A stretch of DNA of 64,000 bases from Mesodorylaimus sp. YZB2_4. Its lineage: Eukaryota > Nematoda > Enoplea > Dorylaimida > Dorylaimidae. Shown here one piece after another: positions 31,123-42,649 of this stretch. The stretch is from positions 620,001-684,000 of the forward strand of contig JASANH010000193.1 in the NCBI GenBank assembly GCA_030248295.1, given 5' to 3'. Below the pieces are notes generated by a model. The model saw nothing but the letters and a program-made list of their open reading frames with translations. It made no database searches and was not told where the DNA came from. Numbering within the stretch: the first letter of the stretch is position 1; each line of letters starts with the position of its first letter. A program made the position numbers and the translations under genes.

Positions 31123-34100
31123 ATGACCGACTGCTCAACGCGACAGATAGAAGCGACAATGACTCCATACCCACAACCCAGCGATCCTGCAGCGTACTTC
31201 ACAATGTGCACCAAGCAGGCCGCCACTGCTTTTATTACCCAGTCCCTCTTGGTATGTGTCACTTTACGCTTGCACACTTCATTTCTTATGTCCAATATGG
31301 ACCAACAAGGGAGTTCGCGGCAATATTCTGGAACCGTAGACGCAGTTTTGGCTAGAGAACGACGCGCAAAGGAGACGCCAGAAGAGCAAGTGGCCAGACA
31401 AAGACGAAACCGGGAAAGAGAAGCTCAGCGGCGAGCGAGGGAAACGGTAGAAGAAAAAAATAGACGTCTGGAAAATGACCGCGCTAGAGCTGCAAGTCGC
31501 CATGCTGAAGAAACACCAGAACAACGACAAACCAGGCAACAAGCGAATCAGGCACGAATGGCTCAAACCCGCGAACTTGAAACCCCAGGACAACGACAAG
31601 AAAGACAACAAGCAGATCGAGAAAGGGCCAGACAACGCGCAGCTGCGCCAGGAGTACTGGTTAGAGCAGCAGTAGCAGGTACGGCTAACGCCTCGCCGCC
31701 AATGCAGCACCAATTGGGTGACATGATGAAGCAGTGCGAATACAATTTTTGCAAAGCGCTGCATTTTCCTGATGAGAAAGGGAATCTTCTCCACTGTTGC
31801 TACCACAATGAAAAGGTATCAGTACCACCATTGTCCCCGTACCCTGAAGCTCTTCGTTTGTTGTTGACAGGAGATAATGTAGAGGCGAGAAATTTCCGCG
31901 AATTTATTCGTCAATACAACAGTGCCAATGCATTCGCGAGCTTTGGAGCAAAAAGTGTAGCTATTCCAGGGACGGGACCATACTGTCTCAAAATAAGTGG
32001 CGAAGTGTATCACTTAGCAACGTCTGCATTGGTACAAAATCCAGATGGTGCCGCTGTAGCTGCTGCACCACAATAATACGGGCAGCTTTTTATTTATGAC
32101 CCAGAAGCCGCAATATCTTACAGGATGCAAGTACAACAAAATGCAGAATGCGATCCGCGAATCATGCAGATTATTGATCATGTGTTGCGGCAAGTAAACC
32201 CTTATGTTCAATGGTATCGAAGACTCAATGAAGCTGCACGAGCAGAGGAGGAACGAGCGCGGCGTTTGGGCATTCAACCAAACCAATACGAGTTGCTGCT
32301 GCTTAAGAGAGCGACCGACGATCAACGACGTTACAATTCGCCCGCCACGAACAAGGACTGCATGTATCTAATCGAAAGCGGGGATGGCGATGTGCCGGAA
32401 ATGGATTTGGCTGTGCATCCTGTTGATCAATTGGGATGCAAACGAATCAGCCAATACAGCAGACACGTGGACCCAATGATCTTCCCCATCTTTTTCCCAT
32501 TCGGTGATGCTGGATGGTACATCAATGTACCAAATGCTCTGCCCCTTGCACGAGCGGCCAGGGAAGGACCAACGCCCTTACAATTTTATGCAAATCGTGT
32601 AGCAGTACGAGGCGACTTCAACCCGCTGCACCATGGTGGAAAGTTGTTTCAGCAGTATATGGTCCATGCCTTTTGTACAGTGGAGGCTCAACGCCTGGAT
32701 TATATTCGTAAAAATCAACAGCAGTTGAGGGTCGAATGTTACCAAGGCCTCATCGACTTCGTAGCTGATGCTGCTCAAGAGGAGGGTCTTCGAGCTGGCA
32801 ATCTGGTTATTCTGCCGAAAACACACGTTGGTAGCCCGCGATACATGCGCCAAAAATACTACGATGCCATGACTGTGGTTCGTCATTTTGGAAGACTGGA
32901 TTTGTTTGTGACCTTCACGTGCAATCCCAAATGGCCTGAGATTGTGTCGCAGTTGCAACCGTATCAAGATGCAAGCGCTAGACCTGATATCGTATCGCGT
33001 GTTTTCCAGCTGAAGGTGGAAGAATTGATGAGGCTTATCAAAAAAGAGAAAATTTTTGGCGCGGTGTTGGCATTCATTTACGTTATTGAGTTTCAGAAAC
33101 GGGGTCTACCTCAAATTCACTGTCTGTTATGGCTATCGGAAGAGGATCAATTATACACGGGTGACCTGGTGGACAAGGTCATTAGCGCAGAAATAATAGA
33201 TAGGGCGGCAGACCCAGAACTGTACGCGATAATTATGAAAAATAACATCCATGGACCATGCGGAGTTTTGAATCCCAGATGCATCTGTATGCAAGATAAG
33301 CTATGCAAGAAACATTTTTTTAAGGAGCTCCGAGATTTTACTGATATGAGTGGCGACGGTTATCCCAAGTACAAGCGGCGTGAAAACTCGAATGAAAATC
33401 ATCGCGTAGGTAACATCCAGGTGGACAACAGATGGGTCGTACCATACAACCCATTTCTGAGCAAGACCTTATGCGCACGTAAATGTGGAAATGTGCCACA
33501 CGATTGCCGCGATCAAATATTTGTGCAAGTATTTTACCAAAGGTCATGACAGAGCGCGAGCTGGCCTGAAGGTTGTGGGTGGGACACTGATGTTGGACGA
33601 AGTACAAGAATTTGTGGACACCCGCTGCATAACTCCGCCGGAAGCTGCTTGGCGCTTGCTTGAAAATGATATCCACCAGCAGTCCCATGCCATATATGAG
33701 CTCGCAGTGCATTTACCGAATGGTCAACGTATTTTCTTCGAGGAAGGGCAGGAAGAGGAAGCAATTCGACGAGCCAGCACCCGCGACACTACCTTGACGG
33801 CATGGTTTAAGCTAAACCAAAGCGACCCTCAAGCCAGAGTGCACCTGTATCAAGATATCCCTCGGTTCTATGTGATGAAGAAGGCGGAAGGCAATGTAAA
33901 GTGGCAGTTTCGGCAGCGTGGGCACGAATCAGTGATTGGCAGGGTAGCGAGTGTGTCGCCACGAAATGCGGAAGCTTACCACCTACGGTTACTGCTGCTG
34001 AATGCGAGGGGAGCAACATCATTCGAAAATATACGGACTGTGAATGGAGTCATACACAACACCTTTCGGGAAGCCGCACACGCTTTGGGTCTGATTGTAG

Positions 34101-36145
34101 ACGATGAAGAATGGCGCACCTGCATGCAGGAAGCAACACTGTATATGATGCCATATCAGTTGCGCTCATTATTTGCTATCTTGCTCATCCACTGCGAAGT
34201 GAACAATGCTGGGGCCTTATGGGAGCAATTTCGACTGGCGATGACTGAAGATTTTCGGCATGCTGGCAACGATGATGCATCAGCCGACACCTTGGCGCTA
34301 CTTCACATTCAAGCGGATCTCCAAGCTGTTGGTAGCAGCTGCACTGAAAAAGGAATCCCGAAACCTGGTCTTATGGCAGAGCAACCGCAGCTCTTTGACG
34401 ACAACCCTGCTCAATACCAGGCACGTGGCCAAGAGATGCTGAGAATGCTAAATCCTCATCAGAGAGCGGCTGCTGATGGCATCTTGACTGTAGTGGCCAA
34501 CAATGATGTCACTCAACCGCATTGTTTCTTTATCGATGGTCCTGGTGGCACAGGAAAAACGTTTTTGTATGACGCACTTATAAATATCCTTCATGGAATG
34601 AACAAACGAATCCTCGCAGTCGCTTACACTGGCATTGCAGCCATATTGCTACCTGGTGGCAAAACGTGCCATACCGCGTTTCGGTTGCCCTTGAATATTC
34701 TACCAGATTCCTCTTTCCATTTATCCATGGCTGAGAAAGCCGAACTGGAAAAAGTCGATGTTATTATTTGGGACGAGGTATCCATGGCGTCTGTAAATAT
34801 GTTCGGCATGGTGGACCGTCTTTTGCGAGATATAATGAAAGGTGACAATATTCCATTTGGTGGTAAAATAATCGTAGTTGGTGGAGACTTTCGACAAGTA
34901 CTGCCTGTTATTCCCGGTGGCACCCGCCTACAGATTGTTCGACAATGTCTGAAAAGCAGTCCCTTGGGCAGATATTTCCACAGGGCTCATCTCACTGTGA
35001 ACATGCGAGCACGACCAGAAGAGGTCGAGTTTGCTTAGTGGTTGCTGCAACTGGGTAATGGCACATTGCCGCGCCCACCTAATGCTAAGACTGAAAATTC
35101 TATCATAGTCCCACCTCAATGCGTTTGCCAGTACGTGGTTACTCAACTTTTCGGTGATGGCTTTCTGCCTAGCGATATGGGCATGTACCAGCGGGTCGTT
35201 TTGTGTCCAATTAATAAAGATGTCCGCTTACGCAACGAAGAAATTTTAGACAAACTGCACGGTCAGAAAGTGACATACAGGAGCGCGGATTATAGTGGAG
35301 CCATTGAAGGCGAGGATGTCGCTGTGCAACAGCAGCTCTACCCTACTGAGCTCTTGAACACGGTCAGTTTGACTGGCCTACCTCCTCATGAGCTCAATTT
35401 AAAGAAGGGCGCAGTTGTCATGCTTATTCGCAATCTGTGCTTAGCTCGAGGACTTTGCAATGGTACCAGAATGGTTGTCATGGAGATGGCACCAAAGGTT
35501 TTACAAGTCAAAATCATATCGGGGACACATCGAGGTACAGTTCACTTCATTCCAAGAATAACCCTCAATACGAAAGACGATGTGAACGTTCCTTTCAATT
35601 TATGCCGGCGTCAGTTTCCAGTCAAACTCGCTTATGCCATGACCATAAATAAAGCCCAGGGTCAAACATTCGATAAAGTCGGTCTCTATTTGCGAGGGCC
35701 TGTATTTACGCATGGTCAGCTCTATGTAGCCTGCTCCCGAGTGCGTTCGTTCGATTCTCTTCATATTCAGGTATTCGAAACTGCCCAACAAGGAAAAGTT
35801 GGAAACGACGCTATTACTGACAACATCGTATTTAAAGAAATACTTTTAAAGGTTCACGATGAGTGATCGAGTGATAAAAACGCGCTTCAATCGTGTGTAA
35901 AATTTAATGTAAAATAAGAATAAAAACTGGAAAGAATTGGTAAAAATGTGTTTATGTGAACGTCTGAATTGAAATAGGAGGAGTTTCTTCAAATATAAGC
36001 GGCTCTTGCAAAAAGTGGTCACTACACTGTTATTACGAACAGTCACGCTAGGCGTAATGTCTATTTCGCACTGATTCTCAAGAAGTTTCAGGCCGCGGGC
36101 GAAGCGAGCAACTAGAAAATGCGAGCGGAGCGAGCCATTTTCTAG
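31123..36145 (+). mobile_element. autonomous-type Helitron, decayed
   Basis: A Rep plus PIF1-helicase transposase frame with two stops and one frameshift, followed by a Helitron-like 3' end. The 3' terminus is either CTAG at 36112-36115 or CTAG at 36142-36145; each is preceded by a GCGGGCGAAGCGAGC- or GCGAGCGGAGCGAGC-type GC-rich motif of the sort Helitrons carry before CTRR. The 5' TC end was not found, so the left coordinate is only the first open codon. Confidence 0.8.
31288..35866 (+). pseudogene. Helitron Rep/helicase transposase, broken
   Basis: Read in order: a charged N-terminus with ~20-residue repeats around ETPEQRQ; the Helitron-like N domain; Rep, with GLPQIHCLLWL where the HUH motif should be (first His replaced by Gln) and the two-Tyr motif AIKYLCKYFTKG; and a PIF1-type helicase with Walker A DGPGGTGKTF, Walker B IIWDEVSM, GGDFRQVLPVIPGG and late motif NKAQGQTFDKVGLYL plus YVACSRVR. 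Breaks: stop TAA at 32074-32076, a frameshift just before 33476 (the frames overlap at 33485-33549), and stop TAG at 35036-35038. The intact helicase motifs and only three lesions imply a fairly recent death. Confidence 0.9.
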
Positions 36146-36195
36146 TCAATCATTATTTTCAACCCGCCTCCCCTGTCTCTTCTGTCACGACAAGG

Positions 36196-36675
36196 ATGGC
36201 CGAAGTGGACATGGAAAGTTCTGACCTTAGTGCATCAGTGACAGCGTCGATAGCCGCGACGATCAAGCAGACTCTAGAATAAACTTTGCCAGGTGCTATC
36301 CAACGTTCGGTAGGTGATCTCACCCATGCGATCAAGGAGCAAAGAAAATCGATCGAAAAAAACTCGACTAAAATTACGGCTGTGGAGAAGCGTCAAGAGC
36401 GGTTGGAGCGGGCAGGTCGTAGCTCAGCGGGGGTGATCATCAACTTTACAGTGGCCTAATTCGGACTTCATCATAAAGTCAAGTATAAGAAATCAGATAT
36501 AGTTCGCCATTTTTTGTCTACCGCCTGCAGTATGACAAAAGCGACTGTCAGCAACTTTGGATTTCAATCAATCGCGATTTCCCCGAACAAGCACAATACT
36601 GACTTTGAAACTGTGATCCTCGATTTTAACAAATGCGAACACAAAGAAGTGGCATGGGGCCGTGTCAAGAACTAA
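36196..36675 (+). pseudogene. small coiled-coil ORF with two in-frame stops
   Basis: A single frame from ATG 36196 to TAA 36673 is broken by stops at about 36280 and 36457. The middle part is Lys/Glu/Arg-rich and heptad-like (AIKEQRKSIEKNSTKI, VEKRQERLERAG), and the last part has a mixed alpha/beta look (DIVRHFLSTACSMTK). This layout resembles small ORF1-type proteins of retroelements, but no family is certain. Confidence 0.45.
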
Positions 36676-37395
36676 TTAGGCTATGAAATCCTTGGCCTAT
36701 CCTAGGACGAACTAGTGTGATGAGAGTGGTTCCTGGATACAGGTGAAGTTTGTCTAGGGGATGTTAGATGTCACCCAGGGACCGATTTCACCACATACGA
36801 ATTAGGGCTTACCGACAGTACGCTGATAAGGGTTGAATCTTCGTCCGTGGAAGCGATGAGCCATAATTAACTCTTCGTGGAAGGATCGACGTCTTTATTG
36901 GTCCAATGAGAATATCAACTCTGCCTCACTAGGCCAAAACACGGCCCTTATATACTAATCCTAATACACTGGTCTACAGCATTTGCATGTCACCCAATAT
37001 CAAGAAAAACCTGCCCGAAAGGAAAGAGGTCGTGTGCGAGGGCCTAAGTCGAGCAGGAAAACAAAACATCATGCAAATAGTCCACTGATAACAAGTATCT
37101 ACGCTAATTGATATCTCTGTCATAAACTGCTGCTCGACAAACCAGTAACGGCGCGTGGTTCGAATCCAAACGAAGTCTGAGCCCTGAATTAACTACACCA
37201 CACACGCCGGGGCTCTGAGACGAAAGTGACCTCGCTCGTCTTGGTGGTTGTTCGGTTCCAATCATCGGGCGGATAACGCTTTGGAGGACGTATGCGCTCC
37301 CGTAGACTGGCTCCTCTGGTTCGAGTTGGTGCCACTACTAACGGTGATGCTCGTCCACTGTCCGAACTGGAGGTCGGCGGTGGGGCTTGTGGGGG
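36676..37395. other. non-coding stretch, probably 3' flank or LTR of the Ty3/gypsy remnant
   Basis: No reading frame of note. Lies downstream of the minus-strand pol remnant where its 3' LTR would be; I could not find a matching second LTR. Confidence 0.35.
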
Positions 37396-37989
37396 TTATG
37401 CAGTTGCTGAATCTGTTGCCATCGAGGATCCAGATTCCTCGATCGGTGCCGTTGCTGTTGATAATGAGGTCGGAGGAGGTCCTGGCGTCGTCGTCGAGGC
37501 GGTGTGCGGATGGGGAGGGGCGATATACGAAGTTGAGGTTCCAGCGGCCTGTGAAACCATTACATGCGTAGCAGTAGGGGTATTGATGGCCTGTGTTGGT
37601 GGGACGCGCTGGCCTGACGCTGGATCGGAAACGTGGTCTGGCGCTGGTGCTGTTGCTGCCACTTGTTGCGTCGATAAGTCGGGGCTGTCTTCGGCCGGCG
37701 GTGACTGCCATGGTGCGTGGCATGGTTTCAATCGATCATTGTGCACCAGTTTACGTTCAGCTGTTGGGCATGTCCACAGTCGGACCACACTGGCGACTGC
37801 AGAAGGTTTCGCCACAACGACGTAAGGACCATCCCACTTTGGTTGAAGTTTGGCGCCCAATCCTATTGGCACAGTACGTAGCCAAACCAAACTGTCCACA
37901 GAAAACTTCTGATCTTTGGCGTTGCGATCGTAACGAGCCTTTTGTCTTCCCTGCGCCTCCAGCAGGGTCTTCCGCAATATGGATTTCAT
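37396..37989 (-). pseudogene. pol: Ty3/gypsy integrase C-terminal region
   Basis: Starts KSILRKTLLEAQGRQKARYD with SVDSLVWLRTVPIG and KLQPKWDGPYVV, the typical gypsy post-core segment, then a Pro/Thr/Ser-rich tail. Plus-strand frames over this region are antisense shadows. Confidence 0.75.
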
Positions 37990-38315
37990 AGCCTATAGCC
38001 CGGATGCCACTTCATCTGCGTAAGTCTTCGGATTCACAGGAGCACCTGATGGTACTGACAGTTCTCCGGGAATGACAGGCTCACAGCCGAATAACACGCG
38101 TTAGGGCGAGAATTTCAATGTCGACTGAATTGAGGACCGTTAAGCAAATAGGATGAATGGAAGTGCTACGTCCCACGTTTGTGCGCACTGTTTCATGTAG
38201 ATACCCAACATAGTACCAAGTACTTTGTTGAAACGCTCGGTAAGAACATTGCAGCCTGGATGATAAGTCGTGGTATTTTTCTTTTGGACGTCGCACAGTT
38301 TGCATACTTCCTTCA

Positions 38316-39135
38316 TCATGTTCGATAAGAACTCAGCTGCTCGGTCTGATAGTATAGCTCTTTACAACTGCCGTATCTGCAGATGACTTCGCGGACGAAA
38401 GCATGCGCTACTGTTTTAGCAGTATGATCCGGTAGAGCTACCGCTTCAACCCACCGCGTAAAGTAATCGGTAAATACGATTATGCATTGATTTCCCGTTG
38501 GAGTTGGTGGTAAAGGGCCGAGTATATCGACTCCAACGCGCTCCCACGGTGCTGCAGTAGGAGGCATGGATTGCAATGGCGACACCTGTCTCCTCGATGG
38601 CTCCTTGAATCGCGCACACCAAGAGCAATGTTTCACATATCGTTCAACGTCTTGAAAATATCCATCCCAATAGTACCTTTGCGCGATCTTGTCAAATGTT
38701 TTCCCAACGCCAAAATGAGCAGCAAAGGTATCGCTGCGCCACTGATGCAATATATCACCTTTCATGCTGTGCGGGATCACAAGCTGTATGACTGGTTCTG
38801 AGTTCTTGCTCCAACGCATCAAGTGAACCGAAATTCCGTCCTTCAATGCGTATCTGGGCTTTTCAAGCATGAACTGCTTGGCCTTGATACTCGTTTGTTG
38901 GTAACGCACCCTGTTCCAGAAAATCGATCCTAGCTTTCAGATCTGGGTCGTTCTGTTGCTGAAGGGCTAAATCGGAAAGTTTTGCGTGTTCCTCCCACGC
39001 GTCCAAGTCAACTTTCGAGACTTCTCTTTCGATAGCGGCTAGGGCCTGCCAATCGAGACTGGCCCGAGAAAGGGCGTCCACATTTGAGTGTTTCTTTCCG
39101 GGTCGATATCGAATCTCGAAATGCATGCCAGCCAA
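38316..39135 (-). pseudogene. pol: Ty3/gypsy RNase H end and integrase core
   Basis: Two overlapping frames. The first gives HFEIRYRPGKKHSNVDALSR, the classic RNase H end. The second gives the HHCC zinc finger (AHFGVGKTFDKIAQRYYW, then C-x2-C in HCSWCARFK) and the integrase core start GVDILGPLPPTPTGNQCIIV with TDYFTRWVEAVALPD. The frame is lost before the second Asp. Confidence 0.85.
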
Positions 39136-40725
39136 GGATGTTCATGCCCATAATCGTCTGACTGGGCCAATATGGCACCTAGACCTTCTCGACTAGCATC
39201 TGTGCAGATCATAAACGGCCTATGAAAACTCGGATATGCTTGAATTGGCGTGGTCGACATTCGCTCTCTGAGCTCGCTATACGCGCGCTCTGCAGCATCT
39301 CCCCATTCGAACTTGACATTCTCCTTTGTCAGTTCAAAAAGCGGGCGTGCTACTTTCGAGAAACTTTGGATGAATCGTCGATAGAAAAAGCACATGCCCA
39401 AGAACCTTCTAACTGCTTTGCGATCTTTCGGCACTGGCATCTCCGTGACGGCCTTTACCTTGTGATTGTCAACCTTCAGACCGTTTGCAGTGACAATATG
39501 ACCCAAGAAGGGGATTTCTGTCCTCAAGAATTTGCATTTTGACAATTTCATCCGAAGATTGGCTTTATGCAGGCGCTCAAAAACGGCCTGCAGTCGCTCC
39601 TGATGCTCTTCATACGTGGCTGCGAAGACTAGGATATCGTCAAGATAAACTAGACACTGGCACCAGGTGAGTCCTGACAGAACAGCATTCATGAGTCGCA
39701 TGAACGCTGCAGGTGCATTAGTCAATCCGAATGGGAGCACCTTGAATTGGTAATGACCTCCCCCTGGAACACGGAACGCGGTCTTCTCTTTGTCGCCTTC
39801 TTTCAACTTGATTTGCCAATAGCCAGAAATCAGATCCAAACTCGAGAAAAACTTTGCTACTGACAATGAGTCTAGAATATCGTCCATTCTAGGCAGGGGA
39901 AACTCATCTCGAGTGGTGATAGCATTCACGGCCCTGTAGTCCACAGTAAACCGCAACTCGGATGTTCCTGCTTTCCGTACAAGGCAAATTTGACTAGCCA
40001 ATGAGCTCCGTGAATCCTCAATCTGGCCACCTTGTTTCATGTCCTTGATCATTTTGTCCACGATCTCACGCTGACAAAAGGACAGCCTCCGAGGTGGTTG
40101 ATGGACAGGCGGGTGGTCGCCCGTGTCGATGGTGTGTTCGATTTCTACTCTGGCTGACTTCAAATCAAGAGTGCTGGTCGCGAAAATTCCTTTCTTAGCC
40201 CATCCTGCTAGGAAGTCTTTCATATCTCTTTTTTGGTTCTCTGTCAATGCCTCGTTGTCAAATTTCATTTCCTTGATTTGTTGCACAGGGTCGTCCTTTT
40301 TCTCCATCTTGTCGCGCACGGTATGCAGGTCAGTGGAAATTATTTCCGCTACCTCCTCCACGTGACCAAGTACTGTACCCTGCGAGAGATGTACTGGATT
40401 TTGGGAGGTATTCATGATGCGAATAGGTAGGCGATCTTCGTCTACTTTTCCCATAGAGCGTGCTACCAAGAGGGCCATATCCGTACTTGTTGGGGCATAG
40501 GCGGTATGAACTGCATGTCCTTCCCTGTAAACTGGTTCGAGAACGTGCGTCCCCATATGAATTTTTCTGTTCTGGGCGCGACTATCACTGGTTCAGCTAC
40601 TTTCACTGTGCACTCTGGCGCAGCGCCATTGATGCCGCTGAAGAAGTGCTGGCATTGCTCTATCACTGCAGCACAAACAGGCATTCGTTGGCTGAAGTCA
40701 AAGAAGACCTTGCCCATCTTAGCCA
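39039..40725 (-). pseudogene. pol: Ty3/gypsy reverse transcriptase and RNase H
   Basis: The main frame 40556-39039 contains LRFTVDYRAVNAITTRDEFP, SSLDLISGYWQIKL, the palm motif YLDDILVFA, FLGHIVTANGLKVD and the RNase H start FMICTDASREGLGAILAQ. A frameshift near 40550 separates an upstream piece (linker with VAEPVIVAPRTEKF). After HPWLACISR the frame breaks again. Catalytic RT aspartates are still present. Confidence 0.88.
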
Positions 40726-41059
40726 TTAAAAAAGCCAAAAAAGTGATTATTTTTCGAAATAACTTTTCCGAAATTAAAGCTTTCAAAAGACGAATGATAA
40801 AAGGCAGATTCTGAAGATGCAAGCTTTCAGAAAAATTATATTCACACATGTACGACCTCTGGTTGTTGCGCTAGCCTGATGTTTATCATCCTCCTCCTCC
40901 TCGTCTTCTCCCCCCTAAACAAGAAATCGCGAATCGCGTAAACATTAGCACGATTCCAGATTCGGCCGATTCTGCGCTGTGTGCAGAAACTCAAAAATTT
41001 TCGTCGAACCGTTCTCGAATTATTAGCCAATAAAATTCGTATTTTATTATTTGGCGTCT
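40726..41059. other. spacer
   Basis: AT-rich, no gene or repeat recognised. Confidence 0.4.
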
Positions 41060-41765
41060 CTTTGTCTTATTCTTTTGTTTCATATGTTCGAACATGCAAA
41101 CGGTAATCATATCCTCATGCGCTTTGCAAGGATATGATTCACATGTCCTCATATAATTGAACATGGAAGCACAAACCATTTAGCACAATTATCCTCTATG
41201 AGAGAGTGAATTTCCTTTTTTCCTCAACATACAAGCAGCAATCGGTTTTCTAGGCGCTGCTAGGAAAAATACATCTCCTGGTTTATATCATCAAAAATGC
41301 AAGCAGCAATCACTCTCTCATGCGCTTTGGTAAGATATGATCCTTCTGTTCTATGTATTTGAACATGCAATCAGTTTTCTACGGAAATACGATTCTTTTG
41401 CTTCGTATGTTCGAATATGCAGACGGCAATCATATCCTCATGCGCTCTGCAAGAATATAATTCACCCGCTTCATATGATTGAACATGGAAAAATTGAATT
41501 CACTCACACATAAAGGATAATTTGATGGTTTGTGCTTCTATGTTTGAATATATGGAGCAGGTGAATCATTTTCTTGCAGAGCGCATGACGATATATAAAT
41601 GCCGTTTGCATGTCCAAACATATGAAGCACAAGAATCATATCTTCCTACAGTGCATGGAAGAATGATTGCCGCTTGCATGCCCAAACAATAGAAGAATCA
41701 TCTCTTACTACAGCGCATAGGGGAATGATTGCTGCTTGCCTTCCTAATCATATGGACTGGAAGAA
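41060..41765. repeat. satellite array, left part, with orientation switch
   Basis: Two forward units (TCATATCC landmarks at 41107 and 41430, 323 nt apart), then from about 41490 the same monomers run in reverse (GCAGAGCGCATGA, GATTGCCGCTTGCATGCCCA). Monomers are ~67 nt with core ATGCAAGCGGCAATCA and ATGCGCT. Confidence 0.85.
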
Positions 41766-42649
41766 CAGTATTCTGTCACAACGCGTTTCTTTCAACGGAC
41801 TTTCTTTTCTGGTTCGAGTCGGCAACAATTTCCGACTTTGTCAACGACGATATCTGGACAGCCCTCTGGGACCCAGCGCTCGGGGTTGCCCCCAGTGGCG
41901 GAGGAGGCTTCCCCTGTAGCGCCTCCCTCTTGGGTAGTCCTTCTGGTGCTGCCTTCGCTCTCGATGAATGTGCGGGGCCAGATTTCGATTTTTCCTGATA
42001 TTGTGGAATGGAGTGGATTGGCTGCAGCTACATCGTGCGATTCGGGATCACGGTCGAGTGTCACTTCGTCTGATATTTTTCTTCATTGTCCGGCACGCGT
42101 ACCGGCTGGCCCTCCGGCCTCTAAGCCGATTCCGGTCCCAGGTAAGCCTGATTCCTCTTTGTTTCGTGCGCCCTTTTCATGAGGTACGCCGAAGTGGAGT
42201 CAAGGTGAGTTCCTTTCAATTCCCATCTTCCCGCCGGTTTTGATTTCTTTGGCTCCCTTTGGGGATCTGAATTGCGTTCCTTTCGGGCCCCCGGGCGCGG
42301 AGCTCCCTCAGTGGAGTGCCATGTATTATGTCCAGTTATGCCCGCGCTCCGATTACGCTAAGTATAAGAAGGAATTGCGGTTTGATTGTCCCAGCGTGGT
42401 TAGATTTCACCACCCTGGACATAGGCAGCTGCGCTATGTTGTGAATAAGCCCTTGTCGCATTTACTGAATTATACCATGGATTCCTAGACGATTTTCGGC
42501 TTAACTGGCTTGCCCTTGGATGGATCGTGGTCGGTTGTGGACTGGCCCTCTCGCCGACCGTTCATTTGCGGCTTGGGTGGTGAGTCGGGAGAGTTATCGA
42601 TTTCAGACAGCGCGGGCGATATGATTATCGCGGTTGAAACGGCTTTCTA
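41766..42649. other. ~880-nt insert splitting the satellite array
   Basis: Non-satellite sequence of different, more GC-rich composition between two parts of the array. Overlapping open frames exist on both strands (for example 41838-42182 and 42240-42488, Pro/Ser-rich) with no motif I recognise. Likely an inserted element or gene fragment. Confidence 0.45.

Larger units (their letters stand above)
37396..40725 (-). mobile_element. Ty3/gypsy LTR retrotransposon remnant
   Basis: Minus-strand pol in Ty3/gypsy order (protease linker, RT, RNase H, integrase) with at least four frame breaks and no recognisable gag or LTR pair. Broken near 40550, 39100, 38890-38860, 38320 and 38000. Dead copy. Confidence 0.85.

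Noticed and set aside
36116-36141. Hairpin terminator
   Set aside because: Better explained as part of the Helitron 3' terminal structure.
37292-37825. 177-codon plus-strand frame
   Set aside because: Antisense to the Pro/Thr-rich tail of the Ty3/gypsy integrase region; Gly/Val-rich composition is a mirror effect.
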